Of a stretch of DNA of 64,000 nt, positions 45,658 to 54,360 are shown piece by piece. Origin of the DNA: Candidatus Methylomirabilota bacterium (lineage in GTDB: Bacteria; Methylomirabilota; Methylomirabilia; Rokubacteriales; CSP1-6). The DNA lies in assembly GCA_035764725.1 (NCBI GenBank), contig DASTYT010000098.1:1-64000 (forward strand), in the 5' to 3' direction. The position numbers and the translations under genes are program-made. The notes under the pieces were generated by a model, which saw only the letters and a program-made list of their open reading frames with translations, was not told the DNA's origin and did no database searches. Position 1 is the first letter of the stretch, and each line of letters begins with the position of its first letter.

Positions 45658-46146
45658 TCACGATGCGCCCGCACCACATCCCGATCCTATCAGCCACTCG
45701 GGCCCCGTGCACTCGCTCGGCTGCTCCTCGTCGTCGGAGACCACGGACTCCACCGCTTCGGTGTTCGCCTCCGCGGTGGCGGTGGCGTCCCCCCGCAACG
45801 AGAAGAGGGCCGCCGACACCTGGGTCAGCATGGCACGGGCCTCCTCGGGGCGCATGGTCGGCGGCACGTAGGTCACGGCCCGCCACACCGTCACCTCGAC
45901 CCAGAGTAGCGCCGCCAGCGCCGTCGCCGTCGCCAGGGCCGCGGCGGGAATCCAGCGGCGGAACGCGGGCGCGGGCCGCCGGTGCGGCGCGGGACCATCC
46001 AGCGTGCGCGTGATCACGGTGAGGTCGCGCGTGAGGCCCTGCGCCCGCCGCGTGCAGGTCAGGCACGAGTCCAGGTGCCGTCGGTCCGCCGGCTCGGCGA
46101 GGCCGGCCTGCGCATGGATGAGCGCGCGCTCGGATAGATGCCTCAT
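45658..46146 (-). CDS. Anti-sigma factor (zinc-binding ZAS-like)
   Basis: 162 aa. N-terminal zinc-binding anti-sigma motif HLDSCLTC (HxxxCxxC, about 24-31), a linker, one transmembrane helix (about 66-85, WIPAAALATATALAALLWV) and a periplasmic C-terminal domain of about 75 residues rich in Glu/Ala. It should hold the upstream ECF sigma factor at the membrane until a signal releases it. The ATG overlaps the sigma factor stop by 4 bases (ATGA). Confidence 0.85.
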   Translation of the reverse strand: MRHLSERALIHAQAGLAEPADRRHLDSCLTCTRRAQGLTRDLTVITRTLDGPAPHRRPAPAFRRWIPAAALATATALAALLWVEVTVWRAVTYVPPTMRPEEARAMLTQVSAALFSLRGDATATAEANTEAVESVVSDDEEQPSECTGPEWLIGSGCGAGAS

Positions 46147-46667
46147 GCCGGTTCCCGGAGGGTCCGCCGCATCCGGTGCACCGCGCGGAAGAGGTGGCGC
46201 TTCACGCTTCCGGCCTTCAGCCCGAGCGCGTCGGCGATTTCCGGGCCCGAGAGGCCTTCCATGTGGCGGAGGACGAACACCTCGCGCTGCCGGTCGGGGA
46301 GCGACCGGAAGCTCTGCCAGATCTGTTGCCGCGTCTCGGCGCCGATGGCCAGCTCCTCCGGTGACGGGTCCGCGTGGCGAAGCGGAACCGTCTCGATCGG
46401 CTCACTCCATCGCCGGAAGCGCCGCCACCAGCCGGCCCGCCGCCGGTCGCGGCAGGTGTTGACCGCGATGCGGGTGAGCCAGGGTCCCCAGTCGTCCGGA
46501 GGCCCTTGCCGCTGCAGCGCCTCAAGCGCCTTCACGAGCACGTCTTGCACTACTTCCTCGGCCTCCTGCCCGTCGGCGAGCAAGAGGCCACAGAGGCGCC
46601 GGAGCCGCCCGGAGTGACGCTCGAGCAGAGGCCCGAGCTCATCCTGGCGACTCATGGGAGCATCCAC
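46143..46667 (-). CDS. ECF RNA polymerase sigma factor
   Basis: 174 aa. Region 2 with EAEEVVQDVLVKALEAL and AVNTCRD (about 35-75), and region 4 with LPDRQREVFVLRHMEGLSGPEIADALGLKAGSVKRHLFRA (about 123-163), the HTH that reads the -35 element. It is the first gene of the run sigma/anti-sigma/Spy-like/lipoprotein. A candidate ECF promoter (AAC/CGTC with 16-base spacing) lies just upstream, suggesting autoregulation. ATG 46667 or the ATG at 46655 could be the start; no strong Shine-Dalgarno separates them. Confidence 0.9.
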   Translation of the reverse strand: MDAPMSRQDELGPLLERHSGRLRRLCGLLLADGQEAEEVVQDVLVKALEALQRQGPPDDWGPWLTRIAVNTCRDRRRAGWWRRFRRWSEPIETVPLRHADPSPEELAIGAETRQQIWQSFRSLPDRQREVFVLRHMEGLSGPEIADALGLKAGSVKRHLFRAVHRMRRTLREPA

Positions 46668-46704
46668 GGCCCGTTGGACGTGGCGGCGCCCTTCCTAGTT
46701 TACT

Positions 46705-46729
46705 GACGAGTGAGGGGGCGGGAAGGTTG
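46705..46729 (-). promoter_or_regulatory. Candidate ECF-type promoter of the sigma/anti-sigma operon
   Basis: On the minus strand, CAACC (46729-46725) and CGTC (46708-46705) are 16 bases apart, the arrangement of many autoregulated ECF promoters (AAC in -35, CGTC in -10). Predicted start is about 30 bases upstream of the ATG. Short and degenerate, so provisional. Confidence 0.35.
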
Positions 46730-46750
46730 ACGGGAAGCGGGGGCGCCGGC

Positions 46751-47422
46751 TCAGCGCATCCACGGGGAAATGCCGAGATAAATCGCGGCCAGGCCCAGGT
46801 ACTCGTGAAGGACGGCCTCCGCCTGCCGGCGGCTTCGCCACCACGGACCTTCCGGTCGACCGTAGGGAGTCCCGCGGACGATGGCCTCGACGTCGCCGTT
46901 CCCGCCCCGGTACCAGATAGTTTTGACCCGGCGAGTGTGCTCCGGGGTGCTCACCAGGATCACGCGACGCCAGCCCCGCGCCTGGGCCTCACGCTTGACC
47001 AGGGCCAGCTCATCCTCGGTGATGCGGACCGGCTCGGTCATTACCACGAGGGCACCGGCCGGGACGCCGAACCGGAGCAGGGCCTGTCGGGACTCGGCCT
47101 GTAGATCGAGCGGGCGCACCTCCAGCGCCACCAGCGCCTCCACGGTCTCGGGATTGGTGGGGCGCGAGATCAGCACCCGCGGCGCCCAGCCCTGACGATA
47201 GAGATCCGCGGCGCCCCGCTCGCGGAACGGGGTGCCGCCCGCGACCACCACGATGGCGTCCGCCTCGGCGAGCGCGTCCTCGATGGACAGGTTCGAGGCG
47301 AGCCAGCGGAGCACGGGGGCGTGCACCGCCCAGACGAGGAGCGCGAGGGTGAGGAGGCAGAGCGCCGCGATGGCGGCGCGGCGCGCGTTCACCACCTGCG
47401 GCGTCCCAAAAACTTGGAGCAC
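46751..47422 (-). CDS. YdcF/SanA-like DUF218 membrane protein
   Basis: 223 aa, GTG start. One N-terminal membrane helix (about 17-37, IAALCLLTLALLVWAVHAPVL), then the DUF218 domain with DAIVVVAGGTPFRERGAADLY and VILVSTPEHTRRVKTIWYR. Family members (SanA, ElyC, YdcF) are involved in envelope polysaccharide or peptidoglycan processes; no enzyme role is proven. It lies 83 bases upstream of the sigma gene on the same strand. Its start is 42 bases from that of the divergent lipoprotein gene. Confidence 0.8.
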   Translation of the reverse strand: MLQVFGTPQVVNARRAAIAALCLLTLALLVWAVHAPVLRWLASNLSIEDALAEADAIVVVAGGTPFRERGAADLYRQGWAPRVLISRPTNPETVEALVALEVRPLDLQAESRQALLRFGVPAGALVVMTEPVRITEDELALVKREAQARGWRRVILVSTPEHTRRVKTIWYRGGNGDVEAIVRGTPYGRPEGPWWRSRRQAEAVLHEYLGLAAIYLGISPWMR

Positions 47423-47464
47423 GAGAGGACGCGCTTGTACGATTGCCGCGAGGAGGAATTGCCC

Positions 47465-47914
47465 ATGCGCCGTTTGTTCATATTGTCGGTGGCCGTCCTG
47501 GCTCTCTCCGCATGCGCGTCGTCACCGCGCGTCCAGCGGAGCGAGTTCGAAGACATTCCGGTTCCCAAGGGCCTCAGCGTGGACATGGAGAAGTCCACCA
47601 TCATCGAGTCGCCCTCGGTGAAGGCCGCCCGCATCTTCTACAAGGGGCGCCTCGAGCCGGAGAGCCTCGCCACCGCCTTCCGGACCACACTGGAGGCCAA
47701 TGGGTGGCGGCATCTGTCCTCGACCATGGCCTCGGGGAAGGGTACCACGCAGGTCTACGACAAGCCGGGGAACTCTCTGCAGATCGTGATTTATGAAGGG
47801 ATTTATTACACCTGGGTGGAGCTATCGGCTACCAAGGTGGTGACGGGCGCGCTCGCCGCTCCCGCCGCGACGCCGATTCCGACGGCCACTCCCGTCCCAC
47901 CCGTCCGACAGTAG
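47465..47914 (+). CDS. Small lipoprotein of unknown function
   Basis: 149 aa. Lipoprotein signal MRRLFILSVAVLALSAC with lipobox Cys17, then a compact domain (about 30-115, IPVPKGLSV, ARIFYKGRLEPESLATAFRTTLEANGW) and a Thr/Pro/Ala-rich tail. Similar small lipoproteins occur in deltaproteobacteria, but I cannot name the family. The ATG 47465 has a strong AGGAGG Shine-Dalgarno 8 bases upstream; the open frame to 47321 is in the antisense of the YdcF gene. Followed by a strong hairpin region before zwf. Confidence 0.75.
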   Translation: MRRLFILSVAVLALSACASSPRVQRSEFEDIPVPKGLSVDMEKSTIIESPSVKAARIFYKGRLEPESLATAFRTTLEANGWRHLSSTMASGKGTTQVYDKPGNSLQIVIYEGIYYTWVELSATKVVTGALAAPAATPIPTATPVPPVRQ

Positions 47915-47916
47915 CG

Positions 47917-47973
47917 CGCTCGCCGCAACTTGGCCCCGCTCCTCGTTCCGGGAGCGGGGCGTGACGGCGAGCG
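47917..47973. terminator. Nested hairpin between convergent genes
   Basis: Outer arms CGCTCGCCG (47917-47925) and CGGCGAGCG (47965-47973); inner arms GCCCCGCTCC (47933-47942) and GGAGCGGGGC (47951-47960). The two stems stack as a two-storey hairpin 3 bases after the lipoprotein stop, followed by CGAGGCTCTTTCC. A likely bidirectional terminator without a full U-tract. Confidence 0.55.
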
Positions 47974-47999
47974 CGAGGCTCTTTCCTGATTTGATCTAC

Positions 48000-48019
48000 G
48001 GTCGCCCCAAGGGGCGACC
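48000..48019. other. Short perfect palindrome downstream of zwf
   Basis: GGTCGCCCC (48000-48008), AA, GGGGCGACC (48011-48019): a perfect 9-bp inverted repeat. It lies 28 bases beyond the zwf stop and may help end its transcript; a further imperfect hairpin (CCTAC pairing) follows at 48023-48050. Role not certain. Confidence 0.4.
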
Positions 48020-48047
48020 TCTGTAGGGAGGCCCTTCGGCCTTCGCC

Positions 48048-49547
48048 CTACGGGCGTCGCCAGGCGCGGCCGTCGCGCTCGATGAGCGTATCGGCCTCGG
48101 CGGGCCCCCAGCCGCCCGCCTCGTAGTTGGGGAACTTGCGCGGATCGCCGCTGCCCCAGACGTGGAGCACCGGCCCGAGCAGTTCCCACGCGAGATCGAC
48201 CCAGTCGCCGCGCGCATAGAGCGTGGCGTCCCCCTTCATCGCATCCAGCAGCAACCGTTCGTAGGCCTCGGGGGGCTCGCCGCCGAAGGACTGGTGGTAG
48301 TCGAAGTCCATCTCCACCGCCTTGATGCGGGGCTCGGGCCCCGGCAGCTTCGCGCCGAACTGGAGCGAGATGCCTTCGTCCGGCTGGATGCGGAGGATCA
48401 GGCGGTTGGCGGCTTCCGCGATCGCCTCGGGATTGCGGCGGAACACCAGGTGCGGCGTCCGGCGGAACTGCACGGCAATCTCGCTCGCGCGCTTGGCGAG
48501 GCGCTTGCCCGTCCGGAGATAGAACGGCACGCCCGCCCAGCGCCAGTTGTCGACGCCGAGCTTGAGCGCCGCGTAGGTCTCCGTGATGGATTCCGCGGAC
48601 ACTCCCTTCTCCTCGCGATAGCCGGGCACCCGCTGGCCTTCCACGAAGCCCTGGCCGTATTGCCCACGCACGGCCACCGTGTCCACGTCGGCCGGCGCGA
48701 TCGGGCGGAGCGCGCGCATGACCTTGGTCTTCTCGTCGCGCACGGGATCGGAGTCGAAGGTGACGGGCGGCTCCATGGCGACCAGGCAGAGGAGCTGGAG
48801 GATGTGGTTCTGGATCATGTCACGCAGCGCGCCGGACTCCTCGTAGTAGGCGCCGCGGGATTCCACGCCCAGCGTCTCGCTCACCGTGATCTGCACGTGG
48901 TCCACGTGGTTGCGGTTCCACAGGGGCTCGAAGATCCCGTTGGCGAAGCGGAACACGAGGATGTTCTGCACGGTCTCCTTCCCGAGGTAGTGGTCGATCC
49001 GGTACACCTGATCCTCGGAAAAGACGCCGTTGACGACATGATTCAGGGCCCGCGACGACTCCAGGTCGCGGCCGAATGGTTTCTCGATGACCACCCGCAC
49101 CCAGGCGTCCGTCGCGTCCGCGTTGCGCTGGAAGCCGGCTTCGCCGAGCCGCGTCACGATGTGCGGGTAGAGGGACGGAGGCGTGGACAGGTAGAAGAGG
49201 CGGTTGCCGCCGCTCCCGCGCTCCTGTTCAACCCTTTTGATAAAGGCCCCGAGGCCGGGGTAGAGGCCGGGGTCAGCCGGATCGCCGGTGTAGTAGAAGA
49301 GGGCCTGCGCGAAACGGTCCCACACCCGCGCCGACGGCGGCTGGACGCGCGCGAAGTCGGTCACGGCCTCGCGCATCGCCGCCCGGAACACTTCGTTGCT
49401 CATCTCGGTGCGCGAGACGCCGATGACCGCGAAGGGCTCGGGCAGCACGCGGCTCTGGAACATCGACCACAGGGCGGGGACGAGCTTCCGCTTGGTGAGG
49501 TCACCCGAGGCGCCGAAGATCACCATCACGCAAGATTCGTCGGCCAT
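48048..49547 (-). CDS. zwf: Glucose-6-phosphate 1-dehydrogenase
   Basis: 499 aa. NADP-binding [15 protein letters not shown] (about 12-26), the substrate site RIDHYLGKE and EKPFGRD, and the C-terminal domain of the G6PD family (TGKRL, QFRRTPH). It makes 6-phosphogluconolactone and NADPH in the oxidative pentose-phosphate pathway. The ATG shares one base with the stop of the RpiB-Pgi fusion (TGATG), so the two are co-translated. Length is normal for bacterial Zwf. Confidence 0.96.
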   Translation of the reverse strand: MADESCVMVIFGASGDLTKRKLVPALWSMFQSRVLPEPFAVIGVSRTEMSNEVFRAAMREAVTDFARVQPPSARVWDRFAQALFYYTGDPADPGLYPGLGAFIKRVEQERGSGGNRLFYLSTPPSLYPHIVTRLGEAGFQRNADATDAWVRVVIEKPFGRDLESSRALNHVVNGVFSEDQVYRIDHYLGKETVQNILVFRFANGIFEPLWNRNHVDHVQITVSETLGVESRGAYYEESGALRDMIQNHILQLLCLVAMEPPVTFDSDPVRDEKTKVMRALRPIAPADVDTVAVRGQYGQGFVEGQRVPGYREEKGVSAESITETYAALKLGVDNWRWAGVPFYLRTGKRLAKRASEIAVQFRRTPHLVFRRNPEAIAEAANRLILRIQPDEGISLQFGAKLPGPEPRIKAVEMDFDYHQSFGGEPPEAYERLLLDAMKGDATLYARGDWVDLAWELLGPVLHVWGSGDPRKFPNYEAGGWGPAEADTLIERDGRAWRRP

Positions 49548-52297
49548 CAGCTTTTCCGTGCGAGCCCGCGCACCGTCTGCACCAGCTTGTCGAGAGCGGG
49601 CACGGGCTTGCCTTTGAGGTGAATCCGAGCCACGCGGCGGTCCCTCTCCGACAACGCCTGGAGGTCCCCCAGAGCCTGGGCCGCCTTCAGCGTGCCGAAG
49701 TTGTATCCCGCGCCGGGAATCGCGAGGTCGTCGGCGTCGTCGCCGGTGAGCTGGAGGTACACCCCGGTGGCCGGGCCACCCTTGTGGAGCTGACCGGTGG
49801 AGTGGAGATACCGCGGTCCGTAGTTGACCGTCGTGGCCACCTTGAGCCGGTCACGCAGGATCATGCGGAGCGCCTCCAGACGCTCCGCCACGTCCTTGTT
49901 AGGCGGGAGGTACGCCAGGATGGCGAGGTACTGGCCGGCCTCGGCCTGCGCGAGATGCGCCCACAGCCCCTCGCCGAGTGTCTCGGGCCGGTCCTCGCGG
50001 CCGGTCATGAGCGCCAGGCCGTCGGCTTCCGCCACCGCCTTCCACTCGGGCAGCCGGTGGACCTTGCGCCACTGACCGAGGAGGTCATTCGTCTTCTCCT
50101 TGGCCGCGGCCACGTTGGGCTCGTCGAAGGGATTGACCTCGAGGGCCGCACCCGCCGCGGCGGCAGCGATCTCCCAGCGGAAGAATTCCGCGCCGAGATC
50201 GACGAGGTCGCCGAGCTCGAGGCGGATCACGGGGTGCCCCTCCGCCGCGAGCTTACCGAGGGCGGTGTCGTGCGTGGTGTCGCCCTTCATCAACACGGAC
50301 ACGAACAGGCGATCCTCGCCGTACACCTCCGGGGCGCCCAGCGGCTCGCCGTCCACCGGCACCAGGCCCTTGCCGTCCTTGCCGAGCGACTCCGCGAGGA
50401 GCTGCTCGATCCACGCGCCGAGGGCGCGGAGCTTGTCCGAAAGGATCAGCGTGACCTTGTTCCGGCCCGCGCGCGCGAACCCGGCCAACGCCGCGCCCAG
50501 CCGCAGGCCGGGATTGTCCGCCGGGCTCGACTCGCGCCCGCACGACTCCAGCATCGCGGCCGCCCTCTCGACTACGCCGTTCACGTCCACCCCGAGCAGC
50601 GCGGCGGGCACCAGGCCGAAGTAAGACAGCGCGGAATAGCGCCCTCCGATGGAGGCGGGATTGAGGAAGGTGCGACGGAAGGCCGCCTCCGTCGCCAGCG
50701 TCTCCAGCGGTGTGCCCGCATCGGTGATCGCCACGAACTGCATGCCCGGCTTGGGCGGCTTGCCCGCTTCCACCTGCGCGCGGAAGTAGGCGTACAGCGA
50801 CATGGTCTCGATGGTGCTGCCTGACTTCGTGGCCACCACGAACAGCGCACGCCCGAGGTTGATGCGCTCGAGGGTGCGCTTCACCGCGAGGGGATCCGTG
50901 GAGTCGAGCACGAGCAGATCGGGGAAGCCCATCTTCGACCCGAACGTGACGTTGAAGACCTCGGGCGCCAGCGAGGAGCCGCCCATGCCGAGGAGCACCA
51001 CGTGCGTGTACTGCAGCCGCCGGATCTCGTTTGCGAAGCCGCGGAGCTCCTCGACGGCCTCGCGCATGATCGTGGGCGTCGTGAGCCAGCCGAGGCGATT
51101 GCGGATCTCCTCGGCCTCGCCGGGCCAGAGACTGACGTCCTTCGTCCACAGGCGGCCGATGAAGTCCTGCTCCTCCATCGCCTCGATCGCGGCGCTCACC
51201 GTCGGATGGCGGAGGGCGTTGGGCGGCGCGGCCACGGCCGGTGCAGCCGGCTCGGGCGGCTCGCTCTTCGACTTCGCCGCCGCGGCCGCGGGCTCGGGCT
51301 CGGGCGGCGGCGCACTCTGCCGCACCCCCGATGCCTTCGCCGCCCCGGACTTGCCCGTGGACTTGCCGGCCCACCGCGCCGGAGGCTCGGCCGGCTTCGC
51401 GCGTCCCTTCGGCGGGATGACCTCGAGCGTGTCCTCGTCGATCGAGATCACGCCTTCGCGGCGCGCAGGCCCGTCGCTCTCGGACTCGTCCTCGTCGACG
51501 ACGCCGCCGGTAGCCTGTCGGATCAGCTCGGCCGCCGCGGCGGCGAGCGGGTCCGTGGGCCGCGGGCCTCGGTCCTCGACCCGTGGACGCGGCGGTATCG
51601 GGGGCGGTGCGGGGCGACCGGGCCGCAACGGAGGCGGCGGGACCGAGCCGCGCGGCGGCGCCGGGGTCGCGGTGGCAACCGGAGCCGCCGCGGCGGCGGG
51701 TGCGGTCGCGGCGGGTGCCACAGACGCGGGTGACGCGCCCGCCGGCGGAGCGGGCTTGCTCGCCGGCGGGCGTGGCGGCGCCGGCGGCGCCGCGGCCGGC
51801 GCCACCGCGGTGGGTCGCGGCGGCGCCGGGGCTCCGTCCTTGTCGGGGACGGGCAGCGCGCCCTCGATCTGCGTGATCTTCGCCACGCGGCGGGTGTGGC
51901 GCTCCTCGCCGGAGAAGCGCGCCTCGAGCCACGCGCGCGTCACCTCGATGGCCGTCGGCTCGTCGAGCACACGCGCGCCCAGGCAGAGGACGTTCGCGTC
52001 GTCGTCCTCCCGGCTCTGGCGCGCGGTGAACACGTCGTGGCAGAGCGCGGCCCGAATGCCGCGGATCTTGTTCGCGGCGATGGAGGCCCCGACGCCGCTG
52101 CCGCAGACCAGCAGCCCGGCCTCCACGAAGCCTCGGAGCACCGCCTGCCCGACGGCGCGGGCGAAGTCCGGATAGTCCACCGGCTCCGCGGAGAATGTCC
52201 CGAGGTCGAGGATGTCGTGCCCGTCGGCCTCGAGGGCCGCGGCGAGCGGGCCCTTGAGGGCGAAGCCGGCATGATCACAGCCGAGCGCTAAGCGCAT
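49547..52297 (-). CDS. rpiB-pgi: Fusion of ribose-5-phosphate isomerase B and glucose-6-phosphate isomerase
   Basis: 916 aa in one open frame. Residues 1-150 are Rpi[10 protein letters not shown] at the start and [14 protein letters not shown] with Cys65; the usual SREHN segment reads [10 protein letters not shown], so the histidine found there in E. coli RpiB is absent. A linker of about 230 residues rich in Ala, Pro, Arg and Glu follows. The rest is a phosphoglucose isomerase: [11 protein letters not shown] (about 437-447), KSGSTIET (about 488-495) and a C-terminal half resembling that of bifunctional Tal-Pgi proteins. It joins a non-oxidative pentose-phosphate enzyme to glycolysis, coupled to zwf. 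The start is ATG 52297, where RpiB homology begins. Confidence 0.92.
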   Translation of the reverse strand: MRLALGCDHAGFALKGPLAAALEADGHDILDLGTFSAEPVDYPDFARAVGQAVLRGFVEAGLLVCGSGVGASIAANKIRGIRAALCHDVFTARQSREDDDANVLCLGARVLDEPTAIEVTRAWLEARFSGEERHTRRVAKITQIEGALPVPDKDGAPAPPRPTAVAPAAAPPAPPRPPASKPAPPAGASPASVAPAATAPAAAAAPVATATPAPPRGSVPPPPLRPGRPAPPPIPPRPRVEDRGPRPTDPLAAAAAELIRQATGGVVDEDESESDGPARREGVISIDEDTLEVIPPKGRAKPAEPPARWAGKSTGKSGAAKASGVRQSAPPPEPEPAAAAAKSKSEPPEPAAPAVAAPPNALRHPTVSAAIEAMEEQDFIGRLWTKDVSLWPGEAEEIRNRLGWLTTPTIMREAVEELRGFANEIRRLQYTHVVLLGMGGSSLAPEVFNVTFGSKMGFPDLLVLDSTDPLAVKRTLERINLGRALFVVATKSGSTIETMSLYAYFRAQVEAGKPPKPGMQFVAITDAGTPLETLATEAAFRRTFLNPASIGGRYSALSYFGLVPAALLGVDVNGVVERAAAMLESCGRESSPADNPGLRLGAALAGFARAGRNKVTLILSDKLRALGAWIEQLLAESLGKDGKGLVPVDGEPLGAPEVYGEDRLFVSVLMKGDTTHDTALGKLAAEGHPVIRLELGDLVDLGAEFFRWEIAAAAAGAALEVNPFDEPNVAAAKEKTNDLLGQWRKVHRLPEWKAVAEADGLALMTGREDRPETLGEGLWAHLAQAEAGQYLAILAYLPPNKDVAERLEALRMILRDRLKVATTVNYGPRYLHSTGQLHKGGPATGVYLQLTGDDADDLAIPGAGYNFGTLKAAQALGDLQALSERDRRVARIHLKGKPVPALDKLVQTVRGLARKS

Positions 52298-52328
52298 GGT
52301 CAGCGGTCTCCGTCGAGATCCTATTCTC

Positions 52329-53783
52329 TCAGGAGAGGGGAGAGCCGACAACGTTGTCGTAGAGGTGCTGCTGCCGGTCCCGGGCCGTCCGGAGGATGGC
52401 ATGGCGTGTCGGATCCGGGGCCACCGTCGCGCCGAGCGGCGCCGGCGGCGGCGCGGGCGCCCCGAGCGCCTCGAGCACGCGCAGGGCGGCGCCCCGGCTG
52501 GACGCCTCTGCCTCCAGCGACAGCGTGATCGGATGCCCGAACGCGTCGGCGATCATCCGTGCCCATGCGCGCGAGTGCAGCAGCGCGCCGCCCGAGGCGA
52601 TCACGCGGTGGTCCACCCCGGCCAGCGGGGCCAGGCGCTCATGGACGATGGCCAGGCGCAGCGCCACCGCCTCGAGCAGCGCGGCGGCGATGTCGAGGCC
52701 GCCGGTGGCGAGGGAAAGGCCCGCGATGGTGGCGCGCGCATCCGCTCGCCAGCCCGGGCTCCGCTCACCGGCGAGGAAGGGCAGGACAGTGAGTCTGTGA
52801 GCGTCCGGTGCGCGGGCGGCCAGGGCGGCCTCGAGCGCGTCGCCCTCGGGCAGGACGAGCAGATCCCGGCACCAGGCGAGCACGTTGCCGCCTTCCGAGG
52901 TCGCGCCACCCACGAGGGCGCGCCTGGCATCGATCCGATACCGCCACAGGCCCGTCGGAACCTTTGGGACGGCGGACAGTACCAGCCGCAGCGCCGCGGA
53001 GGTGCCCACGTTGAGCGCGATGCGCCCCGGCCCCGCGGCGTCGGACCCCAGATTCGAGCAGGCCCCGTCGCCCCAGCCCGGGAACCACGGCACGCGCGCA
53101 AGCGCGGGCCAGCGGGCCGCCCACTCCGGCGTGAGACCGGGCGCGGGCGTGTCGTCCACGGCGGGCAGGCGCGCGGCGTCGACCGCGCTCTCGGCAAGGA
53201 GCGGAGCATCCCACGCCACGCGGTCCTGATCGAAGATGCCGGTGCCCGACGCCATGGACACGCTCGCGCGGAGCACGCCGGTGAGTCGCCACAGGAGATA
53301 CTCGGCGAAGCCGCACCACACGGCCGCGCGCGCGAACAGGCCGGCGTGCCGCTCGCGCAGCCACCGGAAGCGGGCCGGGTAGTAGGAGGCATGCAGGAGG
53401 GCGCCGGTGCGCGCGTGCACCGCCGCCCCGTCGAGGCGTGCGCGCAGCGCCGCCGCCGCCTCGGCGCTGCGCGTGTCCGCCCAGGTGAGCACAGGCAGCA
53501 GCGGGCGCCGCGCGTCGTCGAGGGCGAGCAGACTGTGCCAGAACACCGACGCGCCCACGCCGGCGATCTCGCGGGCGCGCGCGCCCGCGCCGGCGAGCGC
53601 CTGATCCACCGCGGAGGCCACCGCGTCCATCAGCGCCTCCGCCTCGAGCACGACCCCGCCGTCTGGCGCCACGCGCGCGGCGTAGGTCACGCGGCCCTCC
53701 GCCTCGGGCAGGGGCCGGCCCTCCGCATCGAAGCACGCCGCGCGCGTCGAGCTGGTGCCGACGTCCAGCGCCATCACGAGCAT
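52329..53783 (-). CDS. FGGY-family carbohydrate kinase (gluconokinase-like)
   Basis: 484 aa. FGGY kinase: N-terminal ATP-site ALDVGTSSTRAA (residues 5-16), WADTRSAEAA, and a C-terminal domain with LPFLAGERSPGW and VIASGGALLHSRAW. Gluconokinase is the most likely substrate class given the operon with zwf and rpiB-pgi (it would feed 6-phosphogluconate into the pathway), but xylulokinase-like activity cannot be excluded. It lies 31 bases upstream of rpiB-pgi. Its start is 46 bases from the divergent selenoprotein start, across an AT-rich patch (TATATTC, 53791-53797). Confidence 0.85.
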   Translation of the reverse strand: MLVMALDVGTSSTRAACFDAEGRPLPEAEGRVTYAARVAPDGGVVLEAEALMDAVASAVDQALAGAGARAREIAGVGASVFWHSLLALDDARRPLLPVLTWADTRSAEAAAALRARLDGAAVHARTGALLHASYYPARFRWLRERHAGLFARAAVWCGFAEYLLWRLTGVLRASVSMASGTGIFDQDRVAWDAPLLAESAVDAARLPAVDDTPAPGLTPEWAARWPALARVPWFPGWGDGACSNLGSDAAGPGRIALNVGTSAALRLVLSAVPKVPTGLWRYRIDARRALVGGATSEGGNVLAWCRDLLVLPEGDALEAALAARAPDAHRLTVLPFLAGERSPGWRADARATIAGLSLATGGLDIAAALLEAVALRLAIVHERLAPLAGVDHRVIASGGALLHSRAWARMIADAFGHPITLSLEAEASSRGAALRVLEALGAPAPPPAPLGATVAPDPTRHAILRTARDRQQHLYDNVVGSPLS

Positions 53784-53829
53784 GTTGGGGTATATTCAAC
53801 TACACAAACCCGAACGCCGGGGGATAACC

Positions 53830-54360
53830 ATGACCATGATCCGGGTGCTGAGCCCGCAGGGCGAGATGCGAAGGGCCGGCCAGAGCCTGCCCGCGCTGCC
53901 CGCGAGCTTCCGCGGGCTCACCGTGGGCTTTCTCGACAACAAGAAGCACAACTTCGATCGGCTCGCCGCCGAGATGGGCGAGCTGATGAAGGAGCGCTGG
54001 GGCGTCGCCCGCGTCGTGCACCGTCAGAAGGCCAATGCGGCCACGCCCGCCGCGCCGGAGATCGTGGAGACGCTGGCGAAGGAGTGCGACGTCGTCTTCG
54101 CCGGATCCGCGGACTGAGGGTCCTGCACGTCGTGGAGTCTCCACGACTCGCTGGAAGTGGCCAAGCAGGGGACGCCGGCCGGGCTCATCTCGACCACGGT
54201 GTTCCAGAAGCTCGCACTCTCGGAGATGACGGCGCTTGGCGCCACCACGCTGCCGCTGCTCGTCGTGCAGCATCCCCTCGGCGGCGAGAAGCCGGAGGGG
54301 GTGAGCCGGCGCGCCGCCCAGGCGATGGAGCAGCTGGGTAGTCTCCTGAGCGCCCCGTGA
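53830..54360 (+). CDS. UGSC-family selenoprotein (in-frame UGA at 54115-54117 read as selenocysteine)
   Basis: A single gene of 177 codons if TGA 54115-54117 is read as Sec96: the sequence there is GSAD-Sec-GSC followed by TSWSLHDSLEVAKQG, exactly the motif after which UGSC-family (seleno)proteins are named. The N-terminal half (VGFLDNKKHNFDRLAAEMGELM) and C-terminal half (TTLPLLVVQHPLGGEKPEGV) lie in one frame and both fit the family. The Sec-x-x-Cys pair suggests a thioredoxin-like redox centre; the true reaction is unknown. A hairpin of bacterial SECIS type follows the UGA. Conventional calling yields a false 95-codon gene. The stop overlaps the partner gene (GTGA). ATG 53830 has GGGGGAT before it. 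Confidence 0.9.
54129..54147 (+). promoter_or_regulatory. Bacterial SECIS element
   Basis: GTCGTGG (54129-54135), loop AGTCT, CCACGAC (54141-54147), starting 11 bases after the UGA. The apical loop begins 18 bases after the UGA and has G as its second base, satisfying the published bSECIS rules (loop 16-37 bases from the UGA, G in the first two loop positions, 3-14 nt loop). It lies in the coding frame, as bacterial SECIS elements do, and would recruit SelB. Confidence 0.8.

Noticed and set aside
54115..54117. Reading the TGA as a nonsense mutation or as the true stop of a 95-residue protein
   Set aside because: The GSC after the TGA, continued homology in the same frame, and a SECIS-type hairpin at the right distance favour selenocysteine.
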